Of a DNA stretch of 64,000 bases, positions 36,458 to 44,676 are shown piece after piece. The stretch's first letter is position 1, and each line of letters begins with the position of its first letter. Source of the stretch: Photobacterium rosenbergii (GTDB lineage: Bacteria > Pseudomonadota > Gammaproteobacteria > Enterobacterales > Vibrionaceae); contig NZ_PYMB01000007.1 of NCBI RefSeq assembly GCF_003026455.1, forward strand, positions 62,001-126,000. The letters run 5' to 3'. The notes below the pieces were generated by a model that searched no databases, was not told where the DNA came from, and saw only the letters and a list, made by a program, of their open reading frames with translations. Position numbers and translations under genes: made by a program.

Positions 36458-36487
36458 AAAACGCTGGCATAAGCCAGCGTTTTTTTA
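36458..36487 (+). terminator. Terminator of gbpA
   Basis: AAAACGCTGGC (36458-36468) pairs with GCCAGCGTTTT (36473-36483) around ATAA, followed by T. Confidence 0.95.
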
Positions 36488-36787
36488 TGCCGGTAAGATC
36501 ACAAAAAGAAACCACTCTTAGTGATGAAATGAAAAGTAGTGTTTCCATATGGAAACAAATTTGATGTGTAACTTGTTGAATTGGTGATCTGGCTCAAACT
36601 ACATTGCATGAATATTTCTTTCGGATTTATAACTTGTTCCAGATCAATTTGTTGCACACTTTTCTGGTGGTAGGTTTCTACTCGTAGACAAGAGACTGAT
36701 TACGGACAGCCTGTTTAGGCGAAGCAAAAAATATTGTGTGCAAGTAGGTTTTGGTAATTAGTTTTTGATAGTTATGGAGAATTTATC
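36488..36787. promoter_or_regulatory. Upstream region of yiaY with a perfect palindrome
   Basis: This 300-base gap holds a perfect 16-bp palindrome GTTTCCATATGGAAAC at 36541-36556, which looks like an operator for a dimeric (for example IclR-type) regulator. At 36584-36597 GTGAT-CTGG-CTCAA matches an FNR box at eight of ten bases. No regulator gene is adjacent. Confidence 0.5.
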
Positions 36788-37936
36788 ATGAGTAGCGCAT
36801 TTTTTATCCCTACGGTAAACCTGATGGGTGCTGGCTGCCTGACAGAAGCGGCAGATGCTGTGAAAGCGCACGGCTTTAAAAAAGCTCTAATTGTGACTGA
36901 TAAAGTGTTGAGCCAAATCGGTATGGTCAAGCAGGTAGCAGACCTGTTGGCACAGCGTGACATCGATTCTGTTGTTTTCGATGGTACACAACCAAACCCA
37001 ACAATTGGCAACGTTGAAGCAGGCCTAGCACTGTTGAAAGACGGCGAGTGTGATTTCGTCATTTCACTAGGTGGCGGTTCACCGCATGACTGTGCCAAGG
37101 GTATTGCCCTTGTTGCCTCTAACGGCGGTAAAATTGCTGATTACGAAGGTGTTGACCAGTCTGCGAAACCTCAGCTACCACTTGTGGCGATCAATACCAC
37201 TGCTGGTACTGCCAGTGAAATGACCCGCTTCTGTATCATTACCGATGAAGCGCGCCACATTAAAATGGCAATCGTTGATAAGAACACCACACCATTGATG
37301 TCGGTGAACGATCCTGAGTTGATGCTGGCAAAACCGGCTTCACTGACGGCTGCGACGGGTATGGATGCGCTGACTCACGCAATTGAAGCTTATGTCTCTA
37401 CTGCAGCAACCCCGATCACTGACGCGGTAGCAATCAAGGCCATCGAGCTGATCCAAGCGCATCTGCGTACGGCAGTAGAAGACGGCCAGAACATTGAAGC
37501 GCGCGAGCAAATGGCTTATGCACAGTTCATGGCTGGTATGGCTTTCAACAATGCTTCACTGGGCTATGTTCACGCAATGGCGCACCAACTAGGTGGTTTC
37601 TACGATCTGCCACACGGTGTATGTAACGCGGTATTGCTGCCACACGTTCAGCGCTACAACGCACAGGTTTGTCCTGAGCGCCTAAAAGACGTTGCGAATG
37701 CGATGGGTGTGAATGTTGAAGGCCTGACGGCAGAGCAGGGTGCGGAAGCAGCGCTGGAAGCGATTCAGGAGCTGTCTAAAGATGTGGGTATTCCAGCAGG
37801 TCTTCAGCAGCTAGGTGCGAAAGAAGAAGATATTGCGGTTCTTGCTGATAACGCACTGAAAGATGCGTGTGGTTTCACTAACCCGAAACAAGCAAGCCAC
37901 GAAGAAATTTCGGCTATCTTTGCTGCGGCAATGTAA
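36788..37936 (+). CDS. yiaY: Iron-containing alcohol dehydrogenase YiaY
   Basis: NAD-linked group III alcohol dehydrogenase of 382 residues, almost the length of E. coli YiaY (383), with very similar sequence as I recall it. NAD-binding G-G-G-S-P-H-D is near residue 97. The metal site is made by D-x3-H in G-M-D-A-L-T-H-A (near 195-200) and the later His residues of H-A-M-A-H-Q-L-G-G and P-H-G-V-C-N. Physiological substrate is probably a short-chain alcohol or aldehyde. GGAG lies before the ATG. Monocistronic, with its own terminator. Confidence 0.9.
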   Translation: MSSAFFIPTVNLMGAGCLTEAADAVKAHGFKKALIVTDKVLSQIGMVKQVADLLAQRDIDSVVFDGTQPNPTIGNVEAGLALLKDGECDFVISLGGGSPHDCAKGIALVASNGGKIADYEGVDQSAKPQLPLVAINTTAGTASEMTRFCIITDEARHIKMAIVDKNTTPLMSVNDPELMLAKPASLTAATGMDALTHAIEAYVSTAATPITDAVAIKAIELIQAHLRTAVEDGQNIEAREQMAYAQFMAGMAFNNASLGYVHAMAHQLGGFYDLPHGVCNAVLLPHVQRYNAQVCPERLKDVANAMGVNVEGLTAEQGAEAALEAIQELSKDVGIPAGLQQLGAKEEDIAVLADNALKDACGFTNPKQASHEEISAIFAAAM

Positions 37937-37965
37937 TCAGCCAATACCACTGCACGATTAAAGTT

Positions 37966-37993
37966 GCGCCCACCATTCGGTGGGCGCTTTTTT
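37966..37993 (+). terminator. Terminator of yiaY
   Basis: A perfect 9-bp GC-rich stem (37966-37974 with 37979-37987), loop ATTC, and six T. Confidence 0.95.
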
Positions 37994-38028
37994 GTTTGGG
38001 CTTAATGCCAATTTTCGACGAGTCGCTT

Positions 38029-39162
38029 TTACAGGCTTTTGGTGAAGCGTTTGAGAGTCGGTGCGGTTCCATTCGGTACTGCTGATCCTTCGTAATGTAT
38101 CACGCCATTTTTCCCCTGCTGTTTGACTTCATACATAGCAAAATCAGCTTGCTGTAGCACTTCACTGACATTAGATGCTTTGAGCGGGTACTCGCTACTG
38201 CCGATACTGGCCGAGATAGGGTAGCTTTTGCCATTCAGTATTACTGGCTGCTGAAAACTGTTAAGCAGTTTTTGGCTGATATTGATCTCGTGCTGAACCG
38301 CCAGAGACTCGATCACGGCAAACTCATCGCCACCCATACGGGCTACATGGTAGTGCTCGCCGCTCAGAACCGCCAAACGGGCAGCCACTGTCTTCAGTAG
38401 TTCATCGCCGGCATGGTGTCCCAGCGTATCGTTGATGGTTTTAAAGCCGTCTAAATCAACAAGATAAAACCTAAAGGGCTGTTGTTTATTAACCAACTCT
38501 TTAAGGTGTTGGTTGAGCCATAAACGGCTATGGATCCCTGTTAATGTATCGCTCATTGCTAACTTGCGCATCGCTGATGACTCACGCCAAAGCGCCCACA
38601 GTAAAATCCCGCCAAGCAATACGATGGCACAGAGTAAGAAGTACACCAGTGTTTTCATGGTATGAGTAGCTTCGACTCGTTTTAGTAGGTCTCCACTTGA
38701 AAGGCGAAATTTATGGCTAAGGAAAATTACTAGGTTTTCGTACTGATCCTTAACGTCAGTGATTATCGCCGATTCGGGATCGCCCGTTTCGAACTCAATT
38801 AGCTGTGGCTCTATCGATTGGATATAAGCAAATTGTTTGCTGATTTGATGATAGGCGCCATCGAAATGATAAAGGTGGCTGATGTGGGTGTTGTTGAGAA
38901 TGGTCTTAAATCGGCTCCATAGGATCTCATATTGCAGCATCATATCGTTATGGTCACTGGTCCCGACTGCATAACGGTGAAGCTGGAGGTGAAACTCGGC
39001 ATACTCCTTGTGTAGTTGGAGTACATACCAGGCTGCCTCATTTTGGCTGTTGGCAATGATATCTGAATTGCGTTTCAGGGCGGTCACAGCGACCAAAATG
39101 CTGATAATTAGTAACGGTGTGATGTAGATGAGTAGGGAGGTTATACGGCGGCTTATTCCCAT
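38029..39162 (-). CDS. Membrane diguanylate cyclase (GGDEF protein)
   Basis: A 377-residue protein that probably makes c-di-GMP. Helix one is at about 10-28, a periplasmic helical sensor at 30-168, helix two at 170-192, and a GGDEF domain from about 200. The active-site G-G-D-E-F is intact at 277-281 and the substrate-site D-x-L-T-G-I is at 205-210. No RxxD inhibitory site is seen just ahead of it, so product inhibition may be absent. It follows the small SUOX-fold gene by 11 bases, so the two form an operon and the partner may sense or modulate the cyclase. Confidence 0.9.
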   Translation of the reverse strand: MGISRRITSLLIYITPLLIISILVAVTALKRNSDIIANSQNEAAWYVLQLHKEYAEFHLQLHRYAVGTSDHNDMMLQYEILWSRFKTILNNTHISHLYHFDGAYHQISKQFAYIQSIEPQLIEFETGDPESAIITDVKDQYENLVIFLSHKFRLSSGDLLKRVEATHTMKTLVYFLLCAIVLLGGILLWALWRESSAMRKLAMSDTLTGIHSRLWLNQHLKELVNKQQPFRFYLVDLDGFKTINDTLGHHAGDELLKTVAARLAVLSGEHYHVARMGGDEFAVIESLAVQHEINISQKLLNSFQQPVILNGKSYPISASIGSSEYPLKASNVSEVLQQADFAMYEVKQQGKNGVIHYEGSAVPNGTAPTLKRFTKSL

Positions 39163-39173
39163 ATTGCAACCCG

Positions 39174-39671
39174 CTACTGCACTTCAATTACGGTGAGTTG
39201 CCACACCATATTGGCAAGGTGTTTGGTTTTGGCAGCTTCGGGGTGTTCATTGAGGGAAATGATCACCCAATAAGGGCCGTAATCTCTGACTTTCAAGTAT
39301 TGGCCGTCTTGCTTGATGGCAACTAAAGGATTGTACTGTTTGATGTAGTCATGGCTGATCTCAACGGAATAATCGTTGAGGGCGAGTAACTTCAACTTGG
39401 AAGCAGAAAGCTTGAAGTGTTCAAGCAGTGTCAGCAGGCGTACTCCTTCAAAGTTGGCGCTTTGCTCTAGCCAAGGGAGGTGGGTAGAGAATGACGATTG
39501 GGGAAGTTGCTCGAGTTGGTCACGTTGGAGTACAAGGGATAGTTTTTCGCCTGACTGGCTGGTCCCTGACAAAGCCAATGGAATACTCTGGCTCCATGCC
39601 GAAAATGCAGTGAAAAGGCCAAAACAATATAAAAGACAACGTATTGTTAACTTCGGGCTTGCAAGCTGCAT
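39174..39671 (-). CDS. Small periplasmic SUOX/molybdopterin-fold protein
   Basis: A 165-residue exported protein with a signal peptide (about 1-28). The mature part resembles a trimmed molybdopterin-binding oxidoreductase (YedY/SUOX) fold: H-L-P-W near 65, F-x-G-V-R-L-L-T-L-L near 73, A-L-N-D-Y near 95, and Y-G-P-Y-W-V-I near 131. The mature region has no cysteine, so the metal ligand is missing and catalysis is unlikely. The start at 39671 has a GGAGG site, better than the upstream ATG. Operon with the GGDEF gene suggests it is a periplasmic signal-input partner. Confidence 0.75.
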   Translation of the reverse strand: MQLASPKLTIRCLLYCFGLFTAFSAWSQSIPLALSGTSQSGEKLSLVLQRDQLEQLPQSSFSTHLPWLEQSANFEGVRLLTLLEHFKLSASKLKLLALNDYSVEISHDYIKQYNPLVAIKQDGQYLKVRDYGPYWVIISLNEHPEAAKTKHLANMVWQLTVIEVQ

Positions 39672-39967
39672 TGGAACTCCTCCAATTGTCGTCCTGAACT
39701 CTCTACCGTTACTCCAAAGCACTTCTTGCCGCAGAGATACTTAAGCTGCTTGGATATAATTGTAGCTGCTTCTTTTACATGTGAGGCAAAGAAATCAAAA
39801 CAAAATAGAATGAGTACGTTGTAAATTTTTATTTCTCGCGGCATTAATAATCATGAGGTTAATGTGTTTTTGGGTGTTTTTTAAACATGATCAAGCTGTG
39901 AGATCAAAATAATTCCTGAAAAAACTTGAGCTAGTCAGGCTTACTCACTAGAATCCCCCTTCCTTTT

Positions 39968-40089
39968 TCGCTTGTATGACTTGTGGTCTGACAAGCGATG
40001 CTAATGGTGTAAACCATGTCTATCAGGGCGGAGCCCCTGTTTTGACAACCTTGTGGTTGTATCAATGTTTCCGGCGCTTAGCGGAAACA
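39968..40089 (+). promoter_or_regulatory. Leader with five consecutive hairpins upstream of the ABC operon
   Basis: In this otherwise gene-free interval (39672-40134) five inverted repeats follow each other: 39968-39975/39991-39998, 40004-40008/40013-40017, 40024-40029/40033-40039 (one bulge), 40045-40050/40055-40060, and 40066-40073/40082-40089. They end 45 bases before the first gene. None has a T-run. The pattern suggests a structured 5' leader RNA; no known riboswitch class was recognised. Confidence 0.6.
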
Positions 40090-40134
40090 CTCATTAAACA
40101 ATCTGTGTTCAACTCGTAAATCCAGGAGTGCAAA

Positions 40135-40791
40135 TTGGAAATTTTCAATTTCGTTCTGGACAACTGGGATGTGATTGTCTCTCGCACTGTAGAGCATCTG
40201 TCGTTAGTGAGCCTGGCCGTTGGTCTAGCCATGATGACAGGGGTACCTATTGGTATCGCAATTACCCAGAATCAACGTGTCGCCAATGTGGTGCTATACG
40301 TTGCGTCCATTATTATTACGATCCCTTCTATTGCCTTGTTCGGGATCATGATCCCTGTGCTGTCGATTATCGGCCAGGGTATTGGTTATCTGCCTGCAGT
40401 GATTGCGGTTTTGCTGTATTCGCAGTTGCCAATTATTCGTAATACCTACACCGCAATTAACAACGTTGACCCGGCCCTGCGAGAAGCAGCAAGGGGTATC
40501 GGCCTGACCAATATGCAGCGCCTGCGTTTGGTGGAAATCCCACTGGCTATTCCGGTGATCATGGCTGGTGTGCGCACTGCTGTGGTGATGAACATCGGTG
40601 TTATGGCTATCGCGACTTACATCGGTGCTGGTGGTTTGGGGACGTTTATTGCACGGGGGATCAGCCAGTCTGATCCGCGCCAGCTGATTGTTGGTGCTGT
40701 AGCTGTGAGCCTATTGGCAATCTTTGCCGATACGGTATTGGCGAAAATCCAAAAGAAATTCACACCGAAAGGTGTCGTCGTTCACGGCTAA
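40135..40791 (+). CDS. OpuC-type ABC transporter permease (first)
   Basis: A 218-residue inner-membrane permease of the osmoprotectant (glycine betaine/carnitine/choline) class, with about six helices. The ABC-permease coupling segment E-A-A-R-G-I-G-L-T near residue 117 and the typical S-L-P-I-I-R-N-T-Y-like Q-L-P-I-I-R-N-T-Y-T stretch identify the OpuCB/OpuCD group. The start codon is TTG, preceded by AGGAG at good spacing. It opens a four-gene transporter operon and lies 27 bases ahead of the ATPase gene. Confidence 0.9.
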   Translation: MEIFNFVLDNWDVIVSRTVEHLSLVSLAVGLAMMTGVPIGIAITQNQRVANVVLYVASIIITIPSIALFGIMIPVLSIIGQGIGYLPAVIAVLLYSQLPIIRNTYTAINNVDPALREAARGIGLTNMQRLRLVEIPLAIPVIMAGVRTAVVMNIGVMAIATYIGAGGLGTFIARGISQSDPRQLIVGAVAVSLLAIFADTVLAKIQKKFTPKGVVVHG

Positions 40792-40818
40792 GTTTTACGA
40801 ATTTAAGAGGGCGTTTTC

Positions 40819-41940
40819 ATGATTCAACTTGAGAACCTGACAAAAGTTTTTGAAACACCACAGGGTGTGGTGACAGCAGCCGATCATATCAACATGGAAG
40901 TACCGACCGGTGAAATCTGTGTCCTGCTGGGCCCATCTGGTTGTGGTAAAACCACCACGCTGAAGATGATCAACCGTCTGGTAACACCAACTTCTGGCCG
41001 TGTACTGATCAACGGTGAAGATACGACTGGTATCGATACGGTGACGTTGCGCCGGAATATCGGTTACGTTATTCAGCAGATTGGTCTGTTCCCGAACATG
41101 ACCATCGAAGAGAACATCAGCCTGATCCCGAAATTGATGGGATGGGATGCCAAGCGTTGTACCCAACGTGCCAAAGATCTATTGGATATGGTGGCACTGG
41201 ATCCAAACACCTTCATGAAGCGCTTCCCGAATGAACTTTCAGGAGGCCAGCAGCAGCGTGTCGGTGTGATCCGTGCGTTGGCGGCCGATGCACCGGTACT
41301 TTTGATGGACGAACCTTTTGGTGCAATCGACCCGATCAACCGCGAAGTGATTCAGGAAGAGTTCCTGAAGATGAACAAAGAGCTGAAGAAAACCATCATG
41401 TTCGTATCACACGATATTGATGAGGCCGTGAAGATGGCAAACAAAGTTGCAATCTTCCGTGATGGCCAACTTGAGCAATACTCAAGCCCAGACCAGCTTC
41501 TTGCCCACCCTGCGACTGACTTCGTGGCAGATTTCGTGGGTACTGACCGTACCTTGAAGCGCCTTCAGCTATCGACGGCTGGTGAAGTGATGGAGCGCCA
41601 TGTTCCGACCGTATCGCCGAACGACACGTTGGATGTCGCCCTGCAGCGCATGAATGATTACGGCCACGGCATGATTGTGATGGTGAATAACCAGAACCAG
41701 CCAATTGGTATGATCACCAAATCTGTTGCCATGAGTCAGCGCGGCTTGTGTAGCGACCACTACGATGGCCTACCTATCCTGATGAACCAGGAGCAGGACT
41801 TGCGTGCGGTTGTCTCTAAGATGTTTGCCCACGACATCAGCTGGTTGGCGGTGGTCGACGAGCAAGGTCAATTGTGTGGTGAAATTTCACAGCGTGGTAT
41901 TACACACCACCTGGGAGCCAGTTTCCGTAAAAAGGGGTAA
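40819..41940 (+). CDS. OpuC-type ABC transporter ATP-binding protein with CBS domains
   Basis: A 373-residue ATPase energising osmoprotectant uptake. Walker A is G-P-S-G-C-G-K-T-T near residue 38, the signature L-S-G-G-Q-Q-Q-R is near 140, and Walker B is L-L-M-D-E-P-F near 160. The C-terminal 110 residues hold a CBS-domain pair, a part that in relatives senses ionic strength or c-di-AMP. The stop is three bases before the second permease. Confidence 0.93.
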   Translation: MIQLENLTKVFETPQGVVTAADHINMEVPTGEICVLLGPSGCGKTTTLKMINRLVTPTSGRVLINGEDTTGIDTVTLRRNIGYVIQQIGLFPNMTIEENISLIPKLMGWDAKRCTQRAKDLLDMVALDPNTFMKRFPNELSGGQQQRVGVIRALAADAPVLLMDEPFGAIDPINREVIQEEFLKMNKELKKTIMFVSHDIDEAVKMANKVAIFRDGQLEQYSSPDQLLAHPATDFVADFVGTDRTLKRLQLSTAGEVMERHVPTVSPNDTLDVALQRMNDYGHGMIVMVNNQNQPIGMITKSVAMSQRGLCSDHYDGLPILMNQEQDLRAVVSKMFAHDISWLAVVDEQGQLCGEISQRGITHHLGASFRKKG

Positions 41941-41943
41941 GGG

Positions 41944-42675
41944 ATGAAGTCGATTAACTTAAGCCCTTACTTCAATGCGCTACTGCTGGTGACCGTCTTC
42001 CTGCTTGGGATTTGGGCCCAGTCATCGGGTTTTGTCGAGCAGTTCATCTATTACTGGGATGAAATTATCTACTTGTCAGGTCATCACATCAAGCTGACCT
42101 TGATCTCGGGCTCGATTGCGATCCTGATTGGTGTACCGGTGGGGATTATCCTGAGCCGTCCTGCTTGCCGTAAGGCCGCTGATATGGTGATGCAAATCTT
42201 CAACATTGGTACCACGGTACCAACGCTTGCAGTATTGGCATTGTCGATGAGCTTTTTGGGCATTGGTGACAAGCCGGCGATTTTTGCCTTGGCGTTTGCC
42301 TCGGTGCTGCCAATTCTGCGCAATACCTACACCGGCTTGCTGTCTGTACCTGCGCACCTGAAAGAGGCGGCGACCGGTATCGGCCTGACGCCAACGCAGC
42401 AGTTGGTCAAGGTTGAACTGCCAAACGCGATGTACGTCATCATGGCGGGTATCCGTACTGCATTTGCGATCAACATCGGTACTGTGCCGCTGGCATTCCA
42501 GATTGGTGGTACCGGTTTGGGTGAGCTGATCTTCGCCGGTATCGATCTTTATGATACGCCGATGATGCTAGCGGGTGCGATCCCGACTGCTGTCTTGGCT
42601 TTGATTATGGATATGGTTCTGGGTGTTGTGACCTTCTTTATTGTGAGTAAGGGTGTAAACCCTAACCATAAGTAA
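41944..42675 (+). CDS. OpuC-type ABC transporter permease (second)
   Basis: A 243-residue second permease, related to the one at 40135 and completing a heterodimeric channel. The coupling segment is E-A-A-T-G-I-G-L-T near residue 140 and the same I-L-R-N-T-Y-T-G motif is seen. About six helices. Its stop codon TAA shares a base with an ATG at 42675. Confidence 0.9.
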   Translation: MKSINLSPYFNALLLVTVFLLGIWAQSSGFVEQFIYYWDEIIYLSGHHIKLTLISGSIAILIGVPVGIILSRPACRKAADMVMQIFNIGTTVPTLAVLALSMSFLGIGDKPAIFALAFASVLPILRNTYTGLLSVPAHLKEAATGIGLTPTQQLVKVELPNAMYVIMAGIRTAFAINIGTVPLAFQIGGTGLGELIFAGIDLYDTPMMLAGAIPTAVLALIMDMVLGVVTFFIVSKGVNPNHK

Positions 42676-42695
42676 TGGCACGGAGTAAGACAAAG

Positions 42696-43598
42696 ATGAA
42701 ACGCGTAATCTCTTTAATGGCTGCTGTGACCACTGCGATCTCGGTAATGTTTTGTGCTGCTTCAGCGCAGGCGGCTGGCAAATTAGTTGTTGGTGGTAAG
42801 GGCTATACCGAGCAGCTGATCATGTCTTCGATGACGGCACAGTACCTTGCAGGCCTTGGCTATGATGTCGACCAGCGCGATGGCATGGGTTCGACGGTAC
42901 TGCGTACTGCACAGCTTAACGGTCAGATCGACCTTTACTGGGAGTACACCGGTACTGGCTTGGTGACTTTTAATAAAGTGGTTGAGAAGCTTAACCCGGT
43001 TGAGACCTACCAGCGTGTTAAAGCGCTGGATGAAAAGGTTGGACTGATCTGGCTGAACCCATCGCAGGCGAACAATACCTATGCCTTGGCAATGCGCAAA
43101 GACTTTGCCAAAGAGAAGGGCATTGAATCTATCACCGACATGATGGAATGGCTCCAGTCTGAAGACGGCAAAGATGCCCAGATGGCAAGTAACGTTGAGT
43201 TTTCGGCCCGTCCAGACGGTTTGAAGTCGCTGCTTGAAGCCTATGAGTTTGATATGCCGCGCCGTAACCTACGCAAGATGAACTCGGGCTTGGTATATCA
43301 GGCTCTGGCTCAGGAAGTGGTTGATGTCACCATGGTGTTTGCTACTGACGGCCGTGTGAAGGCGTTTGATTTCTATGTATTGAAAGATGACCGCCAGCAC
43401 TTCCCGAACTACGCCCTGACGCCGGTTGTTCGTACCGACGCTCTGGATGCTAACCCGGAACTGGCTGAGCAGCTTAACAAACTGTCTGCGCTGATGAATG
43501 ACGAGACCATGTCTACCCTGAATGCCTTGGTAGACGTCGATGGACTTTCTATCGAACGTGTGTCCCGTGAGTTCCTTGAGCAAAACAGCCTGCTGTAA
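42696..43598 (+). CDS. Osmoprotectant/betaine-type substrate-binding protein
   Basis: Periplasmic protein of the OpuAC/OpuCC class delivering substrate to the two permeases. The 300-residue precursor has a signal peptide ending A-Q-A near residue 26. The mature protein begins with K-L-V-V-G-G-K-G-Y-T-E-Q, typical of this class (also known from OsmF/YehZ). W-E-Y-T-G-T-G near 90 is the ligand-site loop. The ATG at 42696 gives a normal signal peptide; the one at 42675, overlapping the previous stop, is an alternative. No lipobox is seen, so it would be soluble in the periplasm. Confidence 0.9.
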   Translation: MKRVISLMAAVTTAISVMFCAASAQAAGKLVVGGKGYTEQLIMSSMTAQYLAGLGYDVDQRDGMGSTVLRTAQLNGQIDLYWEYTGTGLVTFNKVVEKLNPVETYQRVKALDEKVGLIWLNPSQANNTYALAMRKDFAKEKGIESITDMMEWLQSEDGKDAQMASNVEFSARPDGLKSLLEAYEFDMPRRNLRKMNSGLVYQALAQEVVDVTMVFATDGRVKAFDFYVLKDDRQHFPNYALTPVVRTDALDANPELAEQLNKLSALMNDETMSTLNALVDVDGLSIERVSREFLEQNSLL

Positions 43599-43634
43599 TT
43601 ACCCGATACAGTAATCAAGCGCTTTATCTAATTC

Positions 43635-43659
43635 AAAGGCCAGCGTCAGCTGGCCTTTT
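43635..43659 (+). terminator. Hairpin between the binding protein and amidase genes
   Basis: AAAGGCCAGC pairs perfectly with GCTGGCCTTT around a GTCA loop, ending in four T, 11 bases before the next ATG. It probably reduces read-through into the amidase gene rather than separating it fully. Confidence 0.8.
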
Positions 43660-43670
43660 AAGGTTTTATC

Positions 43671-44516
43671 ATGACAAAACAAGTACTACATGTTGGTATT
43701 GCCCAAATCGCCCCTGTGTTGGGCGATGTTGAGGCTAACCTGCAAAAGCACCTTCACTATATCGAACTCGCGCGCGCGCAGGGCATTGAGGTGTTGCTGT
43801 TCCCGGAGCTTTCGCTAACCGGCTACAGTTTGCGTGAAAAGACGCTGGATGTGGCTATGGCGGTCAGCCACCCGTTGCTCGAGAAGTTGGCTTCGGCAGC
43901 AGGTGACATGGTAGTTAGCGCAGGCTTCATCGAAGAAGCGCACGCCGGTGAGTTCTATAATGCGCAGGCGATGGTGACCAAAGGCCAACTCGTTCATGTC
44001 CACCGCAAGCTAAACCTGCCGAACTACGGCGGTTTGGAAGAAGCAAAATGGTATAGCAAAGGTCAGGACCTTGAGCCGTGTGAACCAATTGCTGGCTGGC
44101 CTATGCATACGCTGATCTGTGCAGATTTATGGAACCCGGCACTTCCGCATCTTGCGATGTTGGACAAACCCGCCTTGATGCTGGCACCGGTCAACTCGGC
44201 AGCCGATATTGTCTCTGATGAGTTCTCCAACCCGCAGGGCTGGAAAACCAATACAGATTTTATTTCGATGACCTATGGTGTGCCTGTGCTGATGGCAAAC
44301 AGCTGTGCTCTTGAAGGTAACAGCCGTTTCTGGGGTGGTTCCCGTATTCTGGATGCGTTCGGTAATTGTCTGGCAGAAGCGGGTGGCGAAGAAGCCCTGA
44401 TCAGTGCCGAAGTCTCGCTTAAAGATACCCGCGAGGCACGCTTCCAGCTACCAACTATCCGTGATGCGGACAGCCGTTTGGTGTTGGATTTGCTGGCTAA
44501 GCGAGTTGGAAAGTAA
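43671..44516 (+). CDS. Nitrilase-superfamily carbon-nitrogen hydrolase
   Basis: A 281-residue cytoplasmic amidase-like enzyme with the complete catalytic triad E46, K113 and C150 (I-C-A-D-L-W). It hydrolyses a carbon-nitrogen bond of an amide or N-carbamoyl compound; the substrate is unknown. It follows the OpuC-type transporter on the same strand after a hairpin, so its substrate may be what that transporter brings in, for example an amide of a betaine-like compound. It may instead be a general deaminated-glutathione-type repair amidase. Confidence 0.85.
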   Translation: MTKQVLHVGIAQIAPVLGDVEANLQKHLHYIELARAQGIEVLLFPELSLTGYSLREKTLDVAMAVSHPLLEKLASAAGDMVVSAGFIEEAHAGEFYNAQAMVTKGQLVHVHRKLNLPNYGGLEEAKWYSKGQDLEPCEPIAGWPMHTLICADLWNPALPHLAMLDKPALMLAPVNSAADIVSDEFSNPQGWKTNTDFISMTYGVPVLMANSCALEGNSRFWGGSRILDAFGNCLAEAGGEEALISAEVSLKDTREARFQLPTIRDADSRLVLDLLAKRVGK

Positions 44517-44548
44517 TCATAAAGCCATGAGCTTTTACTGAATTTTCT

Positions 44549-44652
44549 GCAAATTAGCAGGGTGTAATTTTAAAAACGCATAAAGGCATCCATGCCGCTC
44601 CGACCCGCCGTCCATGGCGGGTAGGTTTTAAAATCACACCCAACTAACTTGC
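44549..44652. repeat. Palindromic intergenic element, copy A
   Basis: A 104-base element with imperfect inverted ends: left GCAAATTAGCAGGGTGTAAT, right (reverse) GCAAGTTAGTTGGGTGTGAT. Inside are short stems including GGCAT-CC-ATGCC. A related copy in opposite orientation is at 50361-50477. It lies between the convergent amidase and cardiolipin synthase genes. Confidence 0.8.
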
Positions 44653-44676
44653 TGTTATGCAAGTTGAATATGAAAA

